Positions 7,638 to 15,777 are shown, counted from the stretch's first letter. The stretch: DNA of 21,900 bases from JAZLDV01 sp045614925 (GCA_045614925.1 JAZLDV010000135.1:1-21900); one strand, 5' to 3'. Numbers and translations: made by a program. The notes: generated from the letters alone by a model not told the origin.

Positions 7638-7666
7638 ATTATACCATTATATGTAAACGGTTACCA
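7638..7666 (-). promoter_or_regulatory. Extended -10 promoter of the BrxF-like gene
   Basis: On the minus strand TGGTATAAT (plus-strand 7638-7646) is a perfect extended -10. The -35 position (7661-7666) reads TGGTAA and is poor, as is usual for extended -10 promoters. Transcription would start near 7631, about 30 bases before the start codon. Confidence 0.65.
7651..7666. promoter_or_regulatory. cre-like catabolite response element (CcpA operator candidate)
   Basis: ATGTAAACGGTTACCA fits the 16-base cre consensus WTGNNANCGNWNNCAW at every fixed position except one (C for A near the end). It covers the spacer and -35 region of the BrxF-like promoter, where a bound regulator would be expected to repress. 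CG pairs are rare in this genome, which makes the match more notable. No CcpA gene is in the window. Confidence 0.45.
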
Positions 7667-7691
7667 CATTTATTGATAAAAAATTTTATCT

Positions 7692-9086
7692 TTAAATCTT
7701 TTTGTTGGATAAAATTATTTGACCAATATGTAAATACTCTAAATCGTTAGAAGATTTTTCTATATTTGGTAAAAAATCTTGTGGAAGATAATGTGCTAAT
7801 TCTTCTTTGATGTTTACTAAACTATAAGGAAAATCTTCATTTAAAATAATTGTTTCAGGACTTATTATACAAATCAATGAAACGATTGTTTTGATCAACG
7901 ATTGATCTTGGAATGAAAAATTATTGCTATAATAGTTTTGAGACGTTTTTACAGGAAGATAATTTAGATTACCTGCAAAATGAGTATCTCCTTTAATTAG
8001 TATGCCATTTATCATTGTTGCACATTCAATATTGTTATTATTTTTTTGTAAATAGATAACTGATTTGTTCTGATTGACGTGCTGATATCCAATTAATTTG
8101 GATTGAATATAATTATCAATGTAAAAATTTAGTTTTACATATCTGTTTTTTAAATGTTCTAATAAATTAAAATTATAAAAGTCTTTTAATGTCGTAGTTA
8201 TAATAACATTATCTTTTATATAACATGGTAATGATATATGAATCTTTTGAATATCATTATGATCAACAAGTATACTGTCAATCATATTTGTTAAATCGGA
8301 TAAAGTAAATTGTGATTTGATAGATATATCATTAATTAGTTTTTCCTTATTTTTATATAATGTTTTACAAATACACAATTTATCATTGTGTTCAAAAACA
8401 CTAATGCAAAATAGGGGACTTTTATTTTTTAAAATAGATTTATTGTTAAATACCTCTAAGTCAGTTCTTCCAGAAATGATATTATAATTTTTATATTCAT
8501 TATTAATAAAGGTTAATAGTTCTCCTACATCATATTTTGCAAAAATATAAGAAGGGATATTTAATACTAATTTATTTGGACATAAATTTTTAGTCTCATT
8601 ATTTAAATAAGATATCTGAGGTGCTAATAAAATAATATCAAATGAATTTGCTAGAGTTTGTAGTTTGCTATAAGAACATGCTTCAATATGATAATCATAA
8701 GATAGTAATTTGATAGCTTCTTTTATTTTAGAAACGAAAAATGAACTTGTTAATCCACTAGTACAACAAATTAGTATTTTTTTGTTTGTTTTCTTAGTTA
8801 TATTAAGTAATGTATCTATCATTTCATTAAATAAATCAATTGCATGTTTCATGGAAGTCATTTGGAAATGAAGATAGAATACAATTTCATTTGTGTAGAT
8901 TTGAGTAATGGACAATTCTATAATATTATTTATGTGGAATGTCACCTCACATAAGCAATGCTCTGTTGTAATAATAATATGGTTATCATTTTTTTCATCC
9001 AGACACATTGAATAGTGGGGGTTATTTTGATTTAAAATCCATTCTTTAAATAATAATACATTAACGTCTTTTAAAAATGCATCCAT
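7692..9086 (-). CDS. PTS EIIB (lactose/cellobiose type) fused to a degenerate ROK-like domain; probable sugar-responsive regulator
   Basis: This 464-residue protein has three parts. Residues 1-95 are an unrecognised strand-rich domain with no clear helix-turn-helix. Residues about 102-195 match a lactose/cellobiose-type EIIB: KILICCTSGLTSSFFVSKIKEA places Cys108 where the phosphocysteine lies, followed by DIILLAPQISY. Residues about 225-464 resemble a ROK sugar kinase/repressor fold: the segment GILIKGDTHFAGNLNYLP, then IISPETIILNEDFP, then YLHIGQIIL. The catalytic ROK motif NDAN reads NYIQ (Tyr326 for Asp) and the Cys zinc site is absent, so it should not be a kinase. I infer a phosphorylation- or sugar-binding sensor. 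Start ATG 9084-9086 follows GGAGGCGG. It is divergent from the phosphofructokinase gene, which suggests a link to glycolysis. DNA binding is not evident. Confidence 0.65.
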   Translation of the reverse strand: MDAFLKDVNVLLFKEWILNQNNPHYSMCLDEKNDNHIIITTEHCLCEVTFHINNIIELSITQIYTNEIVFYLHFQMTSMKHAIDLFNEMIDTLLNITKKTNKKILICCTSGLTSSFFVSKIKEAIKLLSYDYHIEACSYSKLQTLANSFDIILLAPQISYLNNETKNLCPNKLVLNIPSYIFAKYDVGELLTFINNEYKNYNIISGRTDLEVFNNKSILKNKSPLFCISVFEHNDKLCICKTLYKNKEKLINDISIKSQFTLSDLTNMIDSILVDHNDIQKIHISLPCYIKDNVIITTTLKDFYNFNLLEHLKNRYVKLNFYIDNYIQSKLIGYQHVNQNKSVIYLQKNNNNIECATMINGILIKGDTHFAGNLNYLPVKTSQNYYSNNFSFQDQSLIKTIVSLICIISPETIILNEDFPYSLVNIKEELAHYLPQDFLPNIEKSSNDLEYLHIGQIILSNKKI

Positions 9087-9161
9087 TTTACCGCCTCCAA
9101 TCTTTTATATTTTAACAATTTTTTAAAAAAATAGATAGAGTTTTGAAAAATATTGTTTGAA

Positions 9162-9189
9162 ATTATAAAGATTTTTAAAAAAAATACAA
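9162..9189 (-). promoter_or_regulatory. Probable promoter of the EIIB-ROK gene
   Basis: On the minus strand TTGTAT (plus-strand 9184-9189) and TATAAT (9162-9167) are 16 bases apart. Its -35 box lies 26 bases from the -35 of the divergent phosphofructokinase promoter, so one regulator bound between them could affect both. Confidence 0.5.
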
Positions 9190-9215
9190 TTTTGATAAAT
9201 GTTAAAAAATTTTTG

Positions 9216-9244
9216 TTGTAGTATTGTTAATTTTTTACTATAAT
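9216..9244 (+). promoter_or_regulatory. Promoter of the phosphofructokinase gene
   Basis: TTGTAG (9216-9221), a 17-base spacer and TATAAT (9239-9244) precede a GGAGGG ribosome site at 9260-9265. The surrounding stretch is almost pure A/T with repeated TTGTTAA-like words that may or may not be operators. Confidence 0.6.
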
Positions 9245-9273
9245 AATGACATGAATTATGGAGGGTAATTATA

Positions 9274-10392
9274 ATGGAAAACAAAGTAAAAAGAATTGCG
9301 TTACTTTCAGGTGGAGGAGATTGTCCTGGTTTAAATGCAGTTATTAGAACAATTACTAAAACTGCTATTAACAAATATGGTTGGGAAGTTATTGGTTATG
9401 TATATGGATATAGAGGATTATACAACAATAATTATATTGAATTAACTGAAGAAAAAGTAGAAAACATATATAAAGAAGGTGGAACTATTTTATATAGTTC
9501 TAACAAAGATAACTTATTCGATTATTTAGTAGATGATGGAAATGGTGGAAAAGTTAAAAAAGACGTAAGTGATGTTGGAGTAGAAAACCTTAAAAAAGCT
9601 GGCGTTGATGTATTAGTTGTTTTAGGTGGAGACGGTACTTTAACAAGTGCTAGAGATTTCTCTAGAAAAGGTGTTAAAGTTATTGGTGTACCAAAAACTA
9701 TGGATAATGACTTAGCAAGTACTGATGTTACTTATGGATTTATGTCAGCTATGACTGTTGGTACTGAATTCATCGATCGTTTAACTACTACAGCTAAATC
9801 ACATCACCGTGTAATTTGCTGTGAGTTAATGGGACGTGATGCTGGATGGATTACTTTATATGCTGGTTTAGCTGGTAATGCAGGTGTATGCTTAATTCCT
9901 GAAATTCCATTCACAATCGAAAATATTGCTAAAGCAATTAAAAAACGTGATGAATTAGGTTTACCTTATACAGTAGTTGCTGTAGCTGAAGGTGCTAAAT
10001 ATGCTGATGGTACTAAAGTAATTGGTAAAATTGTTGAAGATTCACCAGATCCAATTCGTTTAGGTGGTATTGCTGCTAAAGTTGCAGATGACTTAGAAAA
10101 AGTAATTCCAAACCATGAAGTAAGAAGTGTTAACCCAGGTCATATTATTCGTGGTGGAGATATTTCTGCTTATGATAGAATTTTATCTATTCGTTATGGT
10201 GTTGCTGCTGCTGACTTAATTAATGAAGGATTATTCGGAAATGTTGTAACTATCAACGGTGACGTTATGGGATATACTTCATTAGAAGAAGTAATCGGTG
10301 ATGCTAAAATCGGTAAACAAAAACATGTTGATCCTAATGGTGAATTAGTAAAAGCTGCTAAATCTATTGGTGTATCATTTGGGGATGAGTAA
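9274..10392 (+). CDS. pfkA: 6-phosphofructokinase, mixed G/K active-site signature
   Basis: The enzyme phosphorylates fructose 6-phosphate to fructose 1,6-bisphosphate in glycolysis. The 372-residue protein starts with LLSGGGDCPGLNAVIR and has the phosphoryl-donor motif VLGGDGTLTSA, the catalytic loop PKTMDNDL, the substrate motif ELMGRDAGW and the late NPGHIIRGG. In this family Gly in GGDG(T/S) indicates ATP as donor, while Lys in PKTxDND is typical of pyrophosphate enzymes. The G plus K combination marks the group III type, in which ATP use is usual. It is about 50 residues longer than the Bacillus allosteric enzyme, with extra residues around 80-92. Allosteric control probably differs from the classical PfkA. 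It is divergent from the EIIB-ROK gene and ends in its own terminator. Confidence 0.93.
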   Translation: MENKVKRIALLSGGGDCPGLNAVIRTITKTAINKYGWEVIGYVYGYRGLYNNNYIELTEEKVENIYKEGGTILYSSNKDNLFDYLVDDGNGGKVKKDVSDVGVENLKKAGVDVLVVLGGDGTLTSARDFSRKGVKVIGVPKTMDNDLASTDVTYGFMSAMTVGTEFIDRLTTTAKSHHRVICCELMGRDAGWITLYAGLAGNAGVCLIPEIPFTIENIAKAIKKRDELGLPYTVVAVAEGAKYADGTKVIGKIVEDSPDPIRLGGIAAKVADDLEKVIPNHEVRSVNPGHIIRGGDISAYDRILSIRYGVAAADLINEGLFGNVVTINGDVMGYTSLEEVIGDAKIGKQKHVDPNGELVKAAKSIGVSFGDE

Positions 10393-10407
10393 TACTCATC
10401 CTTTTTT
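10383..10407 (+). terminator. Intrinsic terminator of pfkA
   Basis: GGATGAGT (10383-10390), a three-base loop, ACTCATCC (10394-10401) and six T residues. The 5' arm overlaps the last codons and stop of the gene. Confidence 0.85.
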
Positions 10408-10413
10408 GTTTTG

Positions 10414-10442
10414 TTGATTTTAATATATGATTTTGATAAAAT
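10414..10442 (+). promoter_or_regulatory. Promoter of the TPR-like protein gene
   Basis: TTGATT (10414-10419), 17 bases, TAAAAT (10437-10442). An AAGGAGGAG site follows at 10452-10460, before the ATG at 10465. Confidence 0.6.
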
Positions 10443-10464
10443 ATTTATGCTAAGGAGGAGAATT

Positions 10465-11391
10465 ATGGTCAAAGAATTAATTCAAAATGGTGAATTCAAG
10501 GATGCTCTATCGTATCTAAACGATATGAATGATGAAAATACGAGATATTTAAGATTAGTATGTCTTGTTGGATTAGGTGAATATAAACAAGCAAGAGCAG
10601 AAGGTGCATGGGCAAAAGAAAATGCTCAAGATACATATTATGATGTTGTATCTATGTATGTGACTGCCTTAAAAGAATTAGGTGATTTTGAAGAAGCAAT
10701 TCGTATATTGATTGAAGAGTTATCTATGCCTTATATTCCTTATGAATATGAAATGATGTTTAATACTGCATATGATGAAGTATTATTAGAAAAACAAGAG
10801 GCACAATATACTGTAGAATCTAAAAATCAGATTTTTTCAATTGAAGAAATTGCTCAGATTTTAAAGAATAAAGAATGTAATGAAGATCTTATGTATATGG
10901 CATTAGACCAGCTGCAACAGTTAAATGTAAGAATGATTATGAATGTCGTTAGAGACTATCTTTTAGATCCTCAGAAACATTTTTTTGCTAAAACATTATT
11001 AATCGAAATTTTAATTGATCAGCAGGTTGATGAAGAATTAGAGGTTTATAAATTAGGACAGTATTATTCTATTAATCCTATTTATATGGCTCATGTATTA
11101 GAACAGGATTGTTATAATGGGATTATTCGTTATCTTCAAAATTATTTAGAAGATGAAAATCCTGCATTGTTTGAACAATGTGTAGAATTTTTAGAATTTG
11201 TATTGTTCGCTTTATATCCAAAAGAATTCTATGATGATGAATATAATATAATAGCTGGAAGTTTACATTTCTATATCGCATCATTACAAAATATTGATAT
11301 TACAATGGAAGATATTGAAATTATGTACAATTGTGATGAATATGAAGTGAATGAATATGTAAATATTTTAAAGAAAATAGAAATTGTTTAG
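10465..11391 (+). CDS. TPR-like helical repeat protein, DUF3196-like
   Basis: This is a 308-residue soluble, acidic, all-helical protein. The N-terminal 120 residues show tetratricopeptide-like helical pairs (GEFKDALSYL, VCLVGLGEYKQARAEGAWAKEN, ALKELGDFEEAIRIL). The remainder is helical, rich in Glu, Asp and Tyr. It recalls DUF3196, a family of unknown function from Mollicutes and Erysipelotrichia, but this is pattern memory. The start at 10465 is chosen because AAGGAGGAG lies just upstream; an in-frame ATG at 10411 overlaps the promoter. The gene lies between pfkA and tig. Its stop codon (10 bases or less from the next regulatory element) is inside the CIRCE site of tig. No catalytic motif is visible, and a protein-binding role is likely. 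Confidence 0.7.
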   Translation: MVKELIQNGEFKDALSYLNDMNDENTRYLRLVCLVGLGEYKQARAEGAWAKENAQDTYYDVVSMYVTALKELGDFEEAIRILIEELSMPYIPYEYEMMFNTAYDEVLLEKQEAQYTVESKNQIFSIEEIAQILKNKECNEDLMYMALDQLQQLNVRMIMNVVRDYLLDPQKHFFAKTLLIEILIDQQVDEELEVYKLGQYYSINPIYMAHVLEQDCYNGIIRYLQNYLEDENPALFEQCVEFLEFVLFALYPKEFYDDEYNIIAGSLHFYIASLQNIDITMEDIEIMYNCDEYEVNEYVNILKKIEIV

Positions 11392-11414
11392 CACTCTAAC
11401 TTTATGAGTGTTAA
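11388..11414. promoter_or_regulatory. CIRCE element (HrcA operator) upstream of tig
   Basis: The left arm TTAGCACTC (11388-11396), a nine-base spacer TAACTTTAT and the right arm GAGTGTTAA (11406-11414) match the CIRCE consensus TTAGCACTC-N9-GAGTGCTAA at 17 of 18 arm positions, with the exact N9 spacing. It starts inside the stop codon of the preceding gene and ends four bases before the -35 box of the tig promoter. There is no T run after the hairpin, so it is not a terminator. Confidence 0.88.
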
Positions 11415-11418
11415 AGTC

Positions 11419-11447
11419 TTGCATTATTTATTTTAATAATGTATAAT
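11419..11447 (+). promoter_or_regulatory. Sigma-A promoter of tig
   Basis: TTGCAT (11419-11424), 17 bases, perfect TATAAT (11442-11447). Transcription would start near 11454, followed by GGAGGA at 11466-11471 and the tig ATG at 11480. Confidence 0.8.
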
Positions 11448-11479
11448 AAACAATGTTAAAAAAATGGAGGAAGTATATA

Positions 11480-12760
11480 ATGGAAACAGTTTGCAATAGA
11501 CTAGAAAAATCAATGAAAGAAGTAAAAGTAACTTTTGGTGCTGAAGAATGGAAAAATGCCCAAACTAAAGCATTAAATAAGTTAGCTAAAAATGTAAGAT
11601 TAGATGGTTTCAGAAATGGAAAAGCTCCAATCCAAATGGTTAAAGCTAGAATTGGAAAAGGACCTATCTTAGAAGAAGCTATGAATATGATTTTAAGTGA
11701 TAATTATTCAGCAATCTTATCTGAAAATGATATCGTACCTGTTGGTCAACCATCAATTGCTATTGATGAATTAACTGAACAAGTATTAAAAGTAACTTTA
11801 ACTGCTCCTGTTGCTCCTGAAGTTGCTTTAGGTGAATATAAAGGATTAGAAGTTAAAAAAGGTGCTGTAAGAGTAACTAAAAACGAAATTGAAGCAGAAA
11901 TTAAAAATCACCAAGCTTCATTTGCTGAATTAACTATTAAAGAAGAAGGAACAGTAGAAAACGGAGATACTGCTGTTATTGATTTCGAAGGATTTAAAGA
12001 TGGTGTAGCATTCGAAGGTGGAAAAGGTGAAAACTATCCATTAGAAATCGGATCAGGATCATTTATTCCAGGATTTGAAGATCAATTAATCGGTATGGGA
12101 ATTGGAGAAGAAAAAGAAATCGAAGTAACTTTCCCTGAAAATTATGGTTCAGAAGAATTATCAGGACAACCTGCTACATTCAAAGTAAAAGTACATGAAA
12201 TTAAAGCTAAAGTTTTACCAGAAATCGATGATGAATTAGCTAAAGATTTAAATATTGATGGTGTTGAAACTTTAGAACAATTAGAAGCTTACACTAAAGA
12301 TCAAATCAGATCTAGAAAACAAGCTGAAGTAGAAAATAGATTTAATGAAGAATTATTTGAAGCTGTAATCGCTACTACTGAAGTAGAAGTACCAGAAGTT
12401 ATGATTGATTCTGAATTAGATTATATGTTAAGAGAAATGGAACAAAACTTAGCTGCTCAAGGTTTATCTTTAAAAGATTTCCAAAAATTCACTGGAAAAA
12501 CTACAGAAGTTATGAAAGAAGAAATGCATGAGCAAGCAGAAAAACGTGTTAAATTTAATTTAATCATTAGCGAAATTGCAAAAGCTGAAAATATTGAAGT
12601 AACTGAAGAAGAAATCGATGAAGAAATCGCTAAAATTGCAACTACTTATGGAAAAGAAGTAGAAGAAGTAAAAGCTATTTTCGGTGGACAAACAGCTCAA
12701 TTAAAATCAGATTTAGCAAACCGTAAAGCATTAGAATTAGTAAAAGCTAATTTAAAATAA
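11480..12760 (+). CDS. tig: Trigger factor, ribosome-bound chaperone and peptidyl-prolyl isomerase
   Basis: This chaperone docks at the ribosome exit tunnel and shields nascent chains. The 426-residue protein shows the ribosome-binding signature GFRNGKAP (residues 43-50), an FKBP-type isomerase domain (about 145-245, with GDTAVIDFEGFKDG and GSGSFIPGFEDQLIGM), and the long Glu/Lys-rich helical C-terminal domain. The start at 11480 has GGAGGA eight bases upstream; an in-frame ATG at 11453 sits at the expected transcription start and is rejected. It is preceded by a CIRCE element and followed by an intrinsic terminator and lon. In Bacillus tig is followed by clpX and lon; clpX is missing here. 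Codon use is A/T-rich and strongly biased, as expected for a highly expressed gene. Confidence 0.96.
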   Translation: METVCNRLEKSMKEVKVTFGAEEWKNAQTKALNKLAKNVRLDGFRNGKAPIQMVKARIGKGPILEEAMNMILSDNYSAILSENDIVPVGQPSIAIDELTEQVLKVTLTAPVAPEVALGEYKGLEVKKGAVRVTKNEIEAEIKNHQASFAELTIKEEGTVENGDTAVIDFEGFKDGVAFEGGKGENYPLEIGSGSFIPGFEDQLIGMGIGEEKEIEVTFPENYGSEELSGQPATFKVKVHEIKAKVLPEIDDELAKDLNIDGVETLEQLEAYTKDQIRSRKQAEVENRFNEELFEAVIATTEVEVPEVMIDSELDYMLREMEQNLAAQGLSLKDFQKFTGKTTEVMKEEMHEQAEKRVKFNLIISEIAKAENIEVTEEEIDEEIAKIATTYGKEVEEVKAIFGGQTAQLKSDLANRKALELVKANLK

Positions 12761-12764
12761 TAAT

Positions 12765-12790
12765 AACAAGACGCAAAAGCGTCTTGTTTT
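12765..12790 (+). terminator. Terminator/attenuator between tig and lon
   Basis: AACAAGACGC (12765-12774), loop AAAA, GCGTCTTGTT (12779-12788). The T tract is short (four T, then A), and I see no good promoter between it and lon, so partial read-through from tig probably feeds lon. Confidence 0.75.
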
Positions 12791-12824
12791 ATTAATAGAA
12801 TGAGGTAAAAGGAGGTTTGATTAG

Positions 12825-15149
12825 ATGGAAGAAGTAAATAATATTGTTGAATTACCTGTGATTTGTACTAGAGGTATGATTGTTTTTCCTGGACATGAAA
12901 TTTCATTAGATGTAGGTAGATCTTTTAGTCTTAAAGCTATCGAATATGGTATGAATGAATTTGATGAACAAGTTGTATTTGTTTCTCAGGTTAATCCATT
13001 AGATGAAGCAACAGATTATGAAAGCATTTATCATACTGGAACTCTTTCTAAAATCAAAAGACGTATTAAAAGAGATAATCATGGAACTATCAAATTGACT
13101 GCAGAAGGGGTTAATAGAGTTGCAATATTAGACATTGAAGAAAGAAATGGATGTTTATTTGCAAAAGTTGCTCATCTTGAAGATGTTGCTGGAGATAAAA
13201 ATGAGGAATTAGCATTAGTAAGACGTATTAGCAATCAAATGCAATCAATGAATACTAAAATGCAAATGTTCCCTAAAGAAATTTTTTCTACTTTATCACA
13301 AGGTATGAGTGCAAGTGCTCTAGCGGATACTATTGGTCAATATATTAACCTTGAATTAGCATCTAAACAAAAAATTCTTGATGAAAATGAAGTTAATAAA
13401 AGATTGTTAATTGTTTTAACAAGTTTAGAAGAAGAACAAGCAATTAATGACATCGAAATGAAGATTAATGCAAAAGTTAAAGAAAGCATTGATGCAAATC
13501 AAAGAGAATACTATTTAAGAGAAAAATTACGTGCTATTAAAGAAGAATTAGGTGATACACCTAATAAAGATGATGACACTGACTTTATTAGAAATAAAAT
13601 TAATACTGAACCTTATCCAAAACATATTAAAGAAAAAGTTGAGGAAGAATTAAGACGTTATGAAATGATGCCTTCTGGTTCAAGTGAAGCAAATGTTGTA
13701 AGAACATATATTGATTGGGTTTTAAAAACACCTTGGTTTGAAGAAACACAAGATAATGAAGACATCTTAGATGTTGAACGTATTTTAAATGAAGATCATT
13801 TTGGATTAGAAAAACCTAAAGAAAGAATTGTTGAACATTTAGCAGTAAAACAAATGACACAATCTTTAAATGCACCTATTATCTGTTTAGTAGGTCCACC
13901 AGGTGTTGGAAAAACATCTATTTCAAAATCAATTGCGAGAGCTTTAAATCGTAAATTCGTTAAAGCATCTTTAGGTGGAGTGAAAGATGAATCAGAAATC
14001 AGAGGACATAGAAGAACATATTTAGGTTCTATGCCAGGACGTATTATTCAAGGTATGAAAAAAGCTGGTGTAGTGAATCCTGTTTTCTTATTAGATGAAA
14101 TTGATAAAATGAGCAGTGATTATAAAGGAGATCCTACAAGTGCAATGCTTGAAGTTTTAGATCCTGAACAAAATCAATTTTTCTCAGATAACTATTTAGA
14201 AGAATCTTATGACTTATCTAAAGTACTTTTTGTTGCTACAGCAAATGATTTAGGTAATATTCCTGGACCATTAAGAGATAGATTAGAAGTAATCGAAATT
14301 TCTTCTTATACAGAACAGGAAAAATTAGAAATCGCAAAAAGACACTTAATTGTTAAAGAAAAAGAGTCTCATGGATTAAAAGAAGAACATTTAACAATTA
14401 CTGATGAAACTATGATGTATATTATTCGTCATTATACAAGAGAAGCAGGTGTTAGACAATTAGAAAGATTAATTGCTAAAATCTGTAGAAAAGCTGTATT
14501 AAAAATATTAAAAAATAAAGATTTAAACATTGTTTTAAATATTGAAAATTTAGAAGAATATTTAGGTAAAGCACCATTTGAACATACTAAAAAAATGAAT
14601 GAACCTCAAGTTGGTGTTGTGACTGGTATGGCATATACTCAATTTGGTGGAGATATTTTACCAATTGAAGTAAATTATTTTGACGGATCTGGTAAGTTTA
14701 TTATTACAGGACAATTAGGGGATGTAATGAAAGAATCTGCATCTATTGCTTTAGATTATATTAAATCAAACAAAGAAAAATATAATTTAAAAGATGTTGA
14801 ATTTGATAAAGTAGATATTCATATTCACGTACCTGAAGGGGCAGTGAAAAAAGATGGTCCTAGTGCCGGTGTAACATTAACAACAGCATTAATTTCTGCT
14901 TTCTCTAAAACAAAAGTAAGAGATGATATTGCTATGACTGGAGAAATTACATTAAGAGGAAATGTTTTCCCAATTGGTGGATTAAAAGAAAAATCTATCT
15001 CTGCACATAGAAGCGGAATTAAGAAAATTATTATTCCTAAAGACAATGCTAAAGATATTGATGATATTCCTCAATCTGTTAAAGATGAGTTAACAATTGT
15101 TCTTGCAGAACATATTGATACTGTATTAGATCATGCTTTATTAAAATAG
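12825..15149 (+). CDS. lon: ATP-dependent protease Lon (LonA type)
   Basis: This cytosolic AAA+ protease degrades damaged and regulatory proteins. The 774-residue protein has the LonA order: an N-terminal substrate domain (about 8-200), an AAA+ module with Walker A GPPGVGKT (357-364) and Walker B VFLLDEID, and a C-terminal serine-lysine protease domain. The catalytic dyad is Ser680 in KDGPSAG and Lys723 in GGLKEK. It is full length and looks active. The start follows a strong AGGAGGT. It sits downstream of the CIRCE-controlled tig gene with no clear promoter of its own, and ten bases upstream of engB, so it is probably heat-responsive through HrcA. Mycoplasmas are known to have CIRCE ahead of lon, which makes this plausible. 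Confidence 0.97.
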   Translation: MEEVNNIVELPVICTRGMIVFPGHEISLDVGRSFSLKAIEYGMNEFDEQVVFVSQVNPLDEATDYESIYHTGTLSKIKRRIKRDNHGTIKLTAEGVNRVAILDIEERNGCLFAKVAHLEDVAGDKNEELALVRRISNQMQSMNTKMQMFPKEIFSTLSQGMSASALADTIGQYINLELASKQKILDENEVNKRLLIVLTSLEEEQAINDIEMKINAKVKESIDANQREYYLREKLRAIKEELGDTPNKDDDTDFIRNKINTEPYPKHIKEKVEEELRRYEMMPSGSSEANVVRTYIDWVLKTPWFEETQDNEDILDVERILNEDHFGLEKPKERIVEHLAVKQMTQSLNAPIICLVGPPGVGKTSISKSIARALNRKFVKASLGGVKDESEIRGHRRTYLGSMPGRIIQGMKKAGVVNPVFLLDEIDKMSSDYKGDPTSAMLEVLDPEQNQFFSDNYLEESYDLSKVLFVATANDLGNIPGPLRDRLEVIEISSYTEQEKLEIAKRHLIVKEKESHGLKEEHLTITDETMMYIIRHYTREAGVRQLERLIAKICRKAVLKILKNKDLNIVLNIENLEEYLGKAPFEHTKKMNEPQVGVVTGMAYTQFGGDILPIEVNYFDGSGKFIITGQLGDVMKESASIALDYIKSNKEKYNLKDVEFDKVDIHIHVPEGAVKKDGPSAGVTLTTALISAFSKTKVRDDIAMTGEITLRGNVFPIGGLKEKSISAHRSGIKKIIIPKDNAKDIDDIPQSVKDELTIVLAEHIDTVLDHALLK

Positions 15150-15159
15150 AGGTAGACTA

Positions 15160-15777
15160 ATGTATAAAGTAAATTATGCTCAATATTTAGCAAGTGCTGC
15201 ATGGAAAACACAATGGCCAACACATGAACTTCCTGAAATTTGTTTGGCAGGAAGAAGTAATGTTGGTAAATCAAGTTTTATTAATACTATTACAAATCAT
15301 AGTAAATTAGCAAAAGTTTCATCAACACCTGGAAAAACAAGAACTTTAAATTTCTTTGATATTAATCATGAATTATGTCTTGTGGATGTTCCAGGATATG
15401 GATATGCTAAAGTAAATGATAAAATTAAAGAATCATTTGGTGATATGATTGATACATATCTTAGAGAAAGACATTTATTAAAAGGTCTTGTATTGATTGT
15501 TGATTATAGACATAAGCCAACAAGAGATGACATCGAAATGTATGAATATGCAAAATACTATGAAATTCCAGTTATCGTTGTTGCGACGAAAGAAGATAAA
15601 TTAAAAAGAAATGATTTAAAAAAGAACGAAAAACTTATTAAAGAAACTTTAAATTTTGATAAAAATGATCAGTTTGTCAGATTTTCTAGTTTAAATAAAG
15701 TAGGTATAGAAGATGTATGGGGTAAAATTCTACATCTTTGTTCTCAAGAATCAGTTAATAATCAAGAGGAAGTATAA
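15160..15777 (+). CDS. engB: Ribosome biogenesis GTPase EngB/YsxC
   Basis: This essential small GTPase assists assembly of the large ribosomal subunit. The 205-residue protein has G1 GRSNVGKSS, the switch motif SSTPGKTRTLNFF, G3 DVPGYGYAKV, G4 ATKEDKL and a G5-like FSSLNKVG, all in order and with the typical length. It starts ten bases after lon, with a weak AGAGG ribosome site, so it probably depends on lon transcription and translation. The order lon-engB is conserved with Bacillus. A strong terminator overlapping its stop codon ends the unit. Confidence 0.95.
   Translation: MYKVNYAQYLASAAWKTQWPTHELPEICLAGRSNVGKSSFINTITNHSKLAKVSSTPGKTRTLNFFDINHELCLVDVPGYGYAKVNDKIKESFGDMIDTYLRERHLLKGLVLIVDYRHKPTRDDIEMYEYAKYYEIPVIVVATKEDKLKRNDLKKNEKLIKETLNFDKNDQFVRFSSLNKVGIEDVWGKILHLCSQESVNNQEEV

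Noticed and set aside
7182..9086. Possible BREX or other phage-defence island
   Set aside because: Only one BrxF-like protein is present; its neighbours are a tRNA methyltransferase and a sugar-sensing gene, with no nuclease, methylase, PglZ or helicase.
10467..10473. GGTCAAA heptamer resembling half a CtsR operator
   Set aside because: There is no second heptamer at the required spacing, and it lies inside the coding start of the TPR-like gene.
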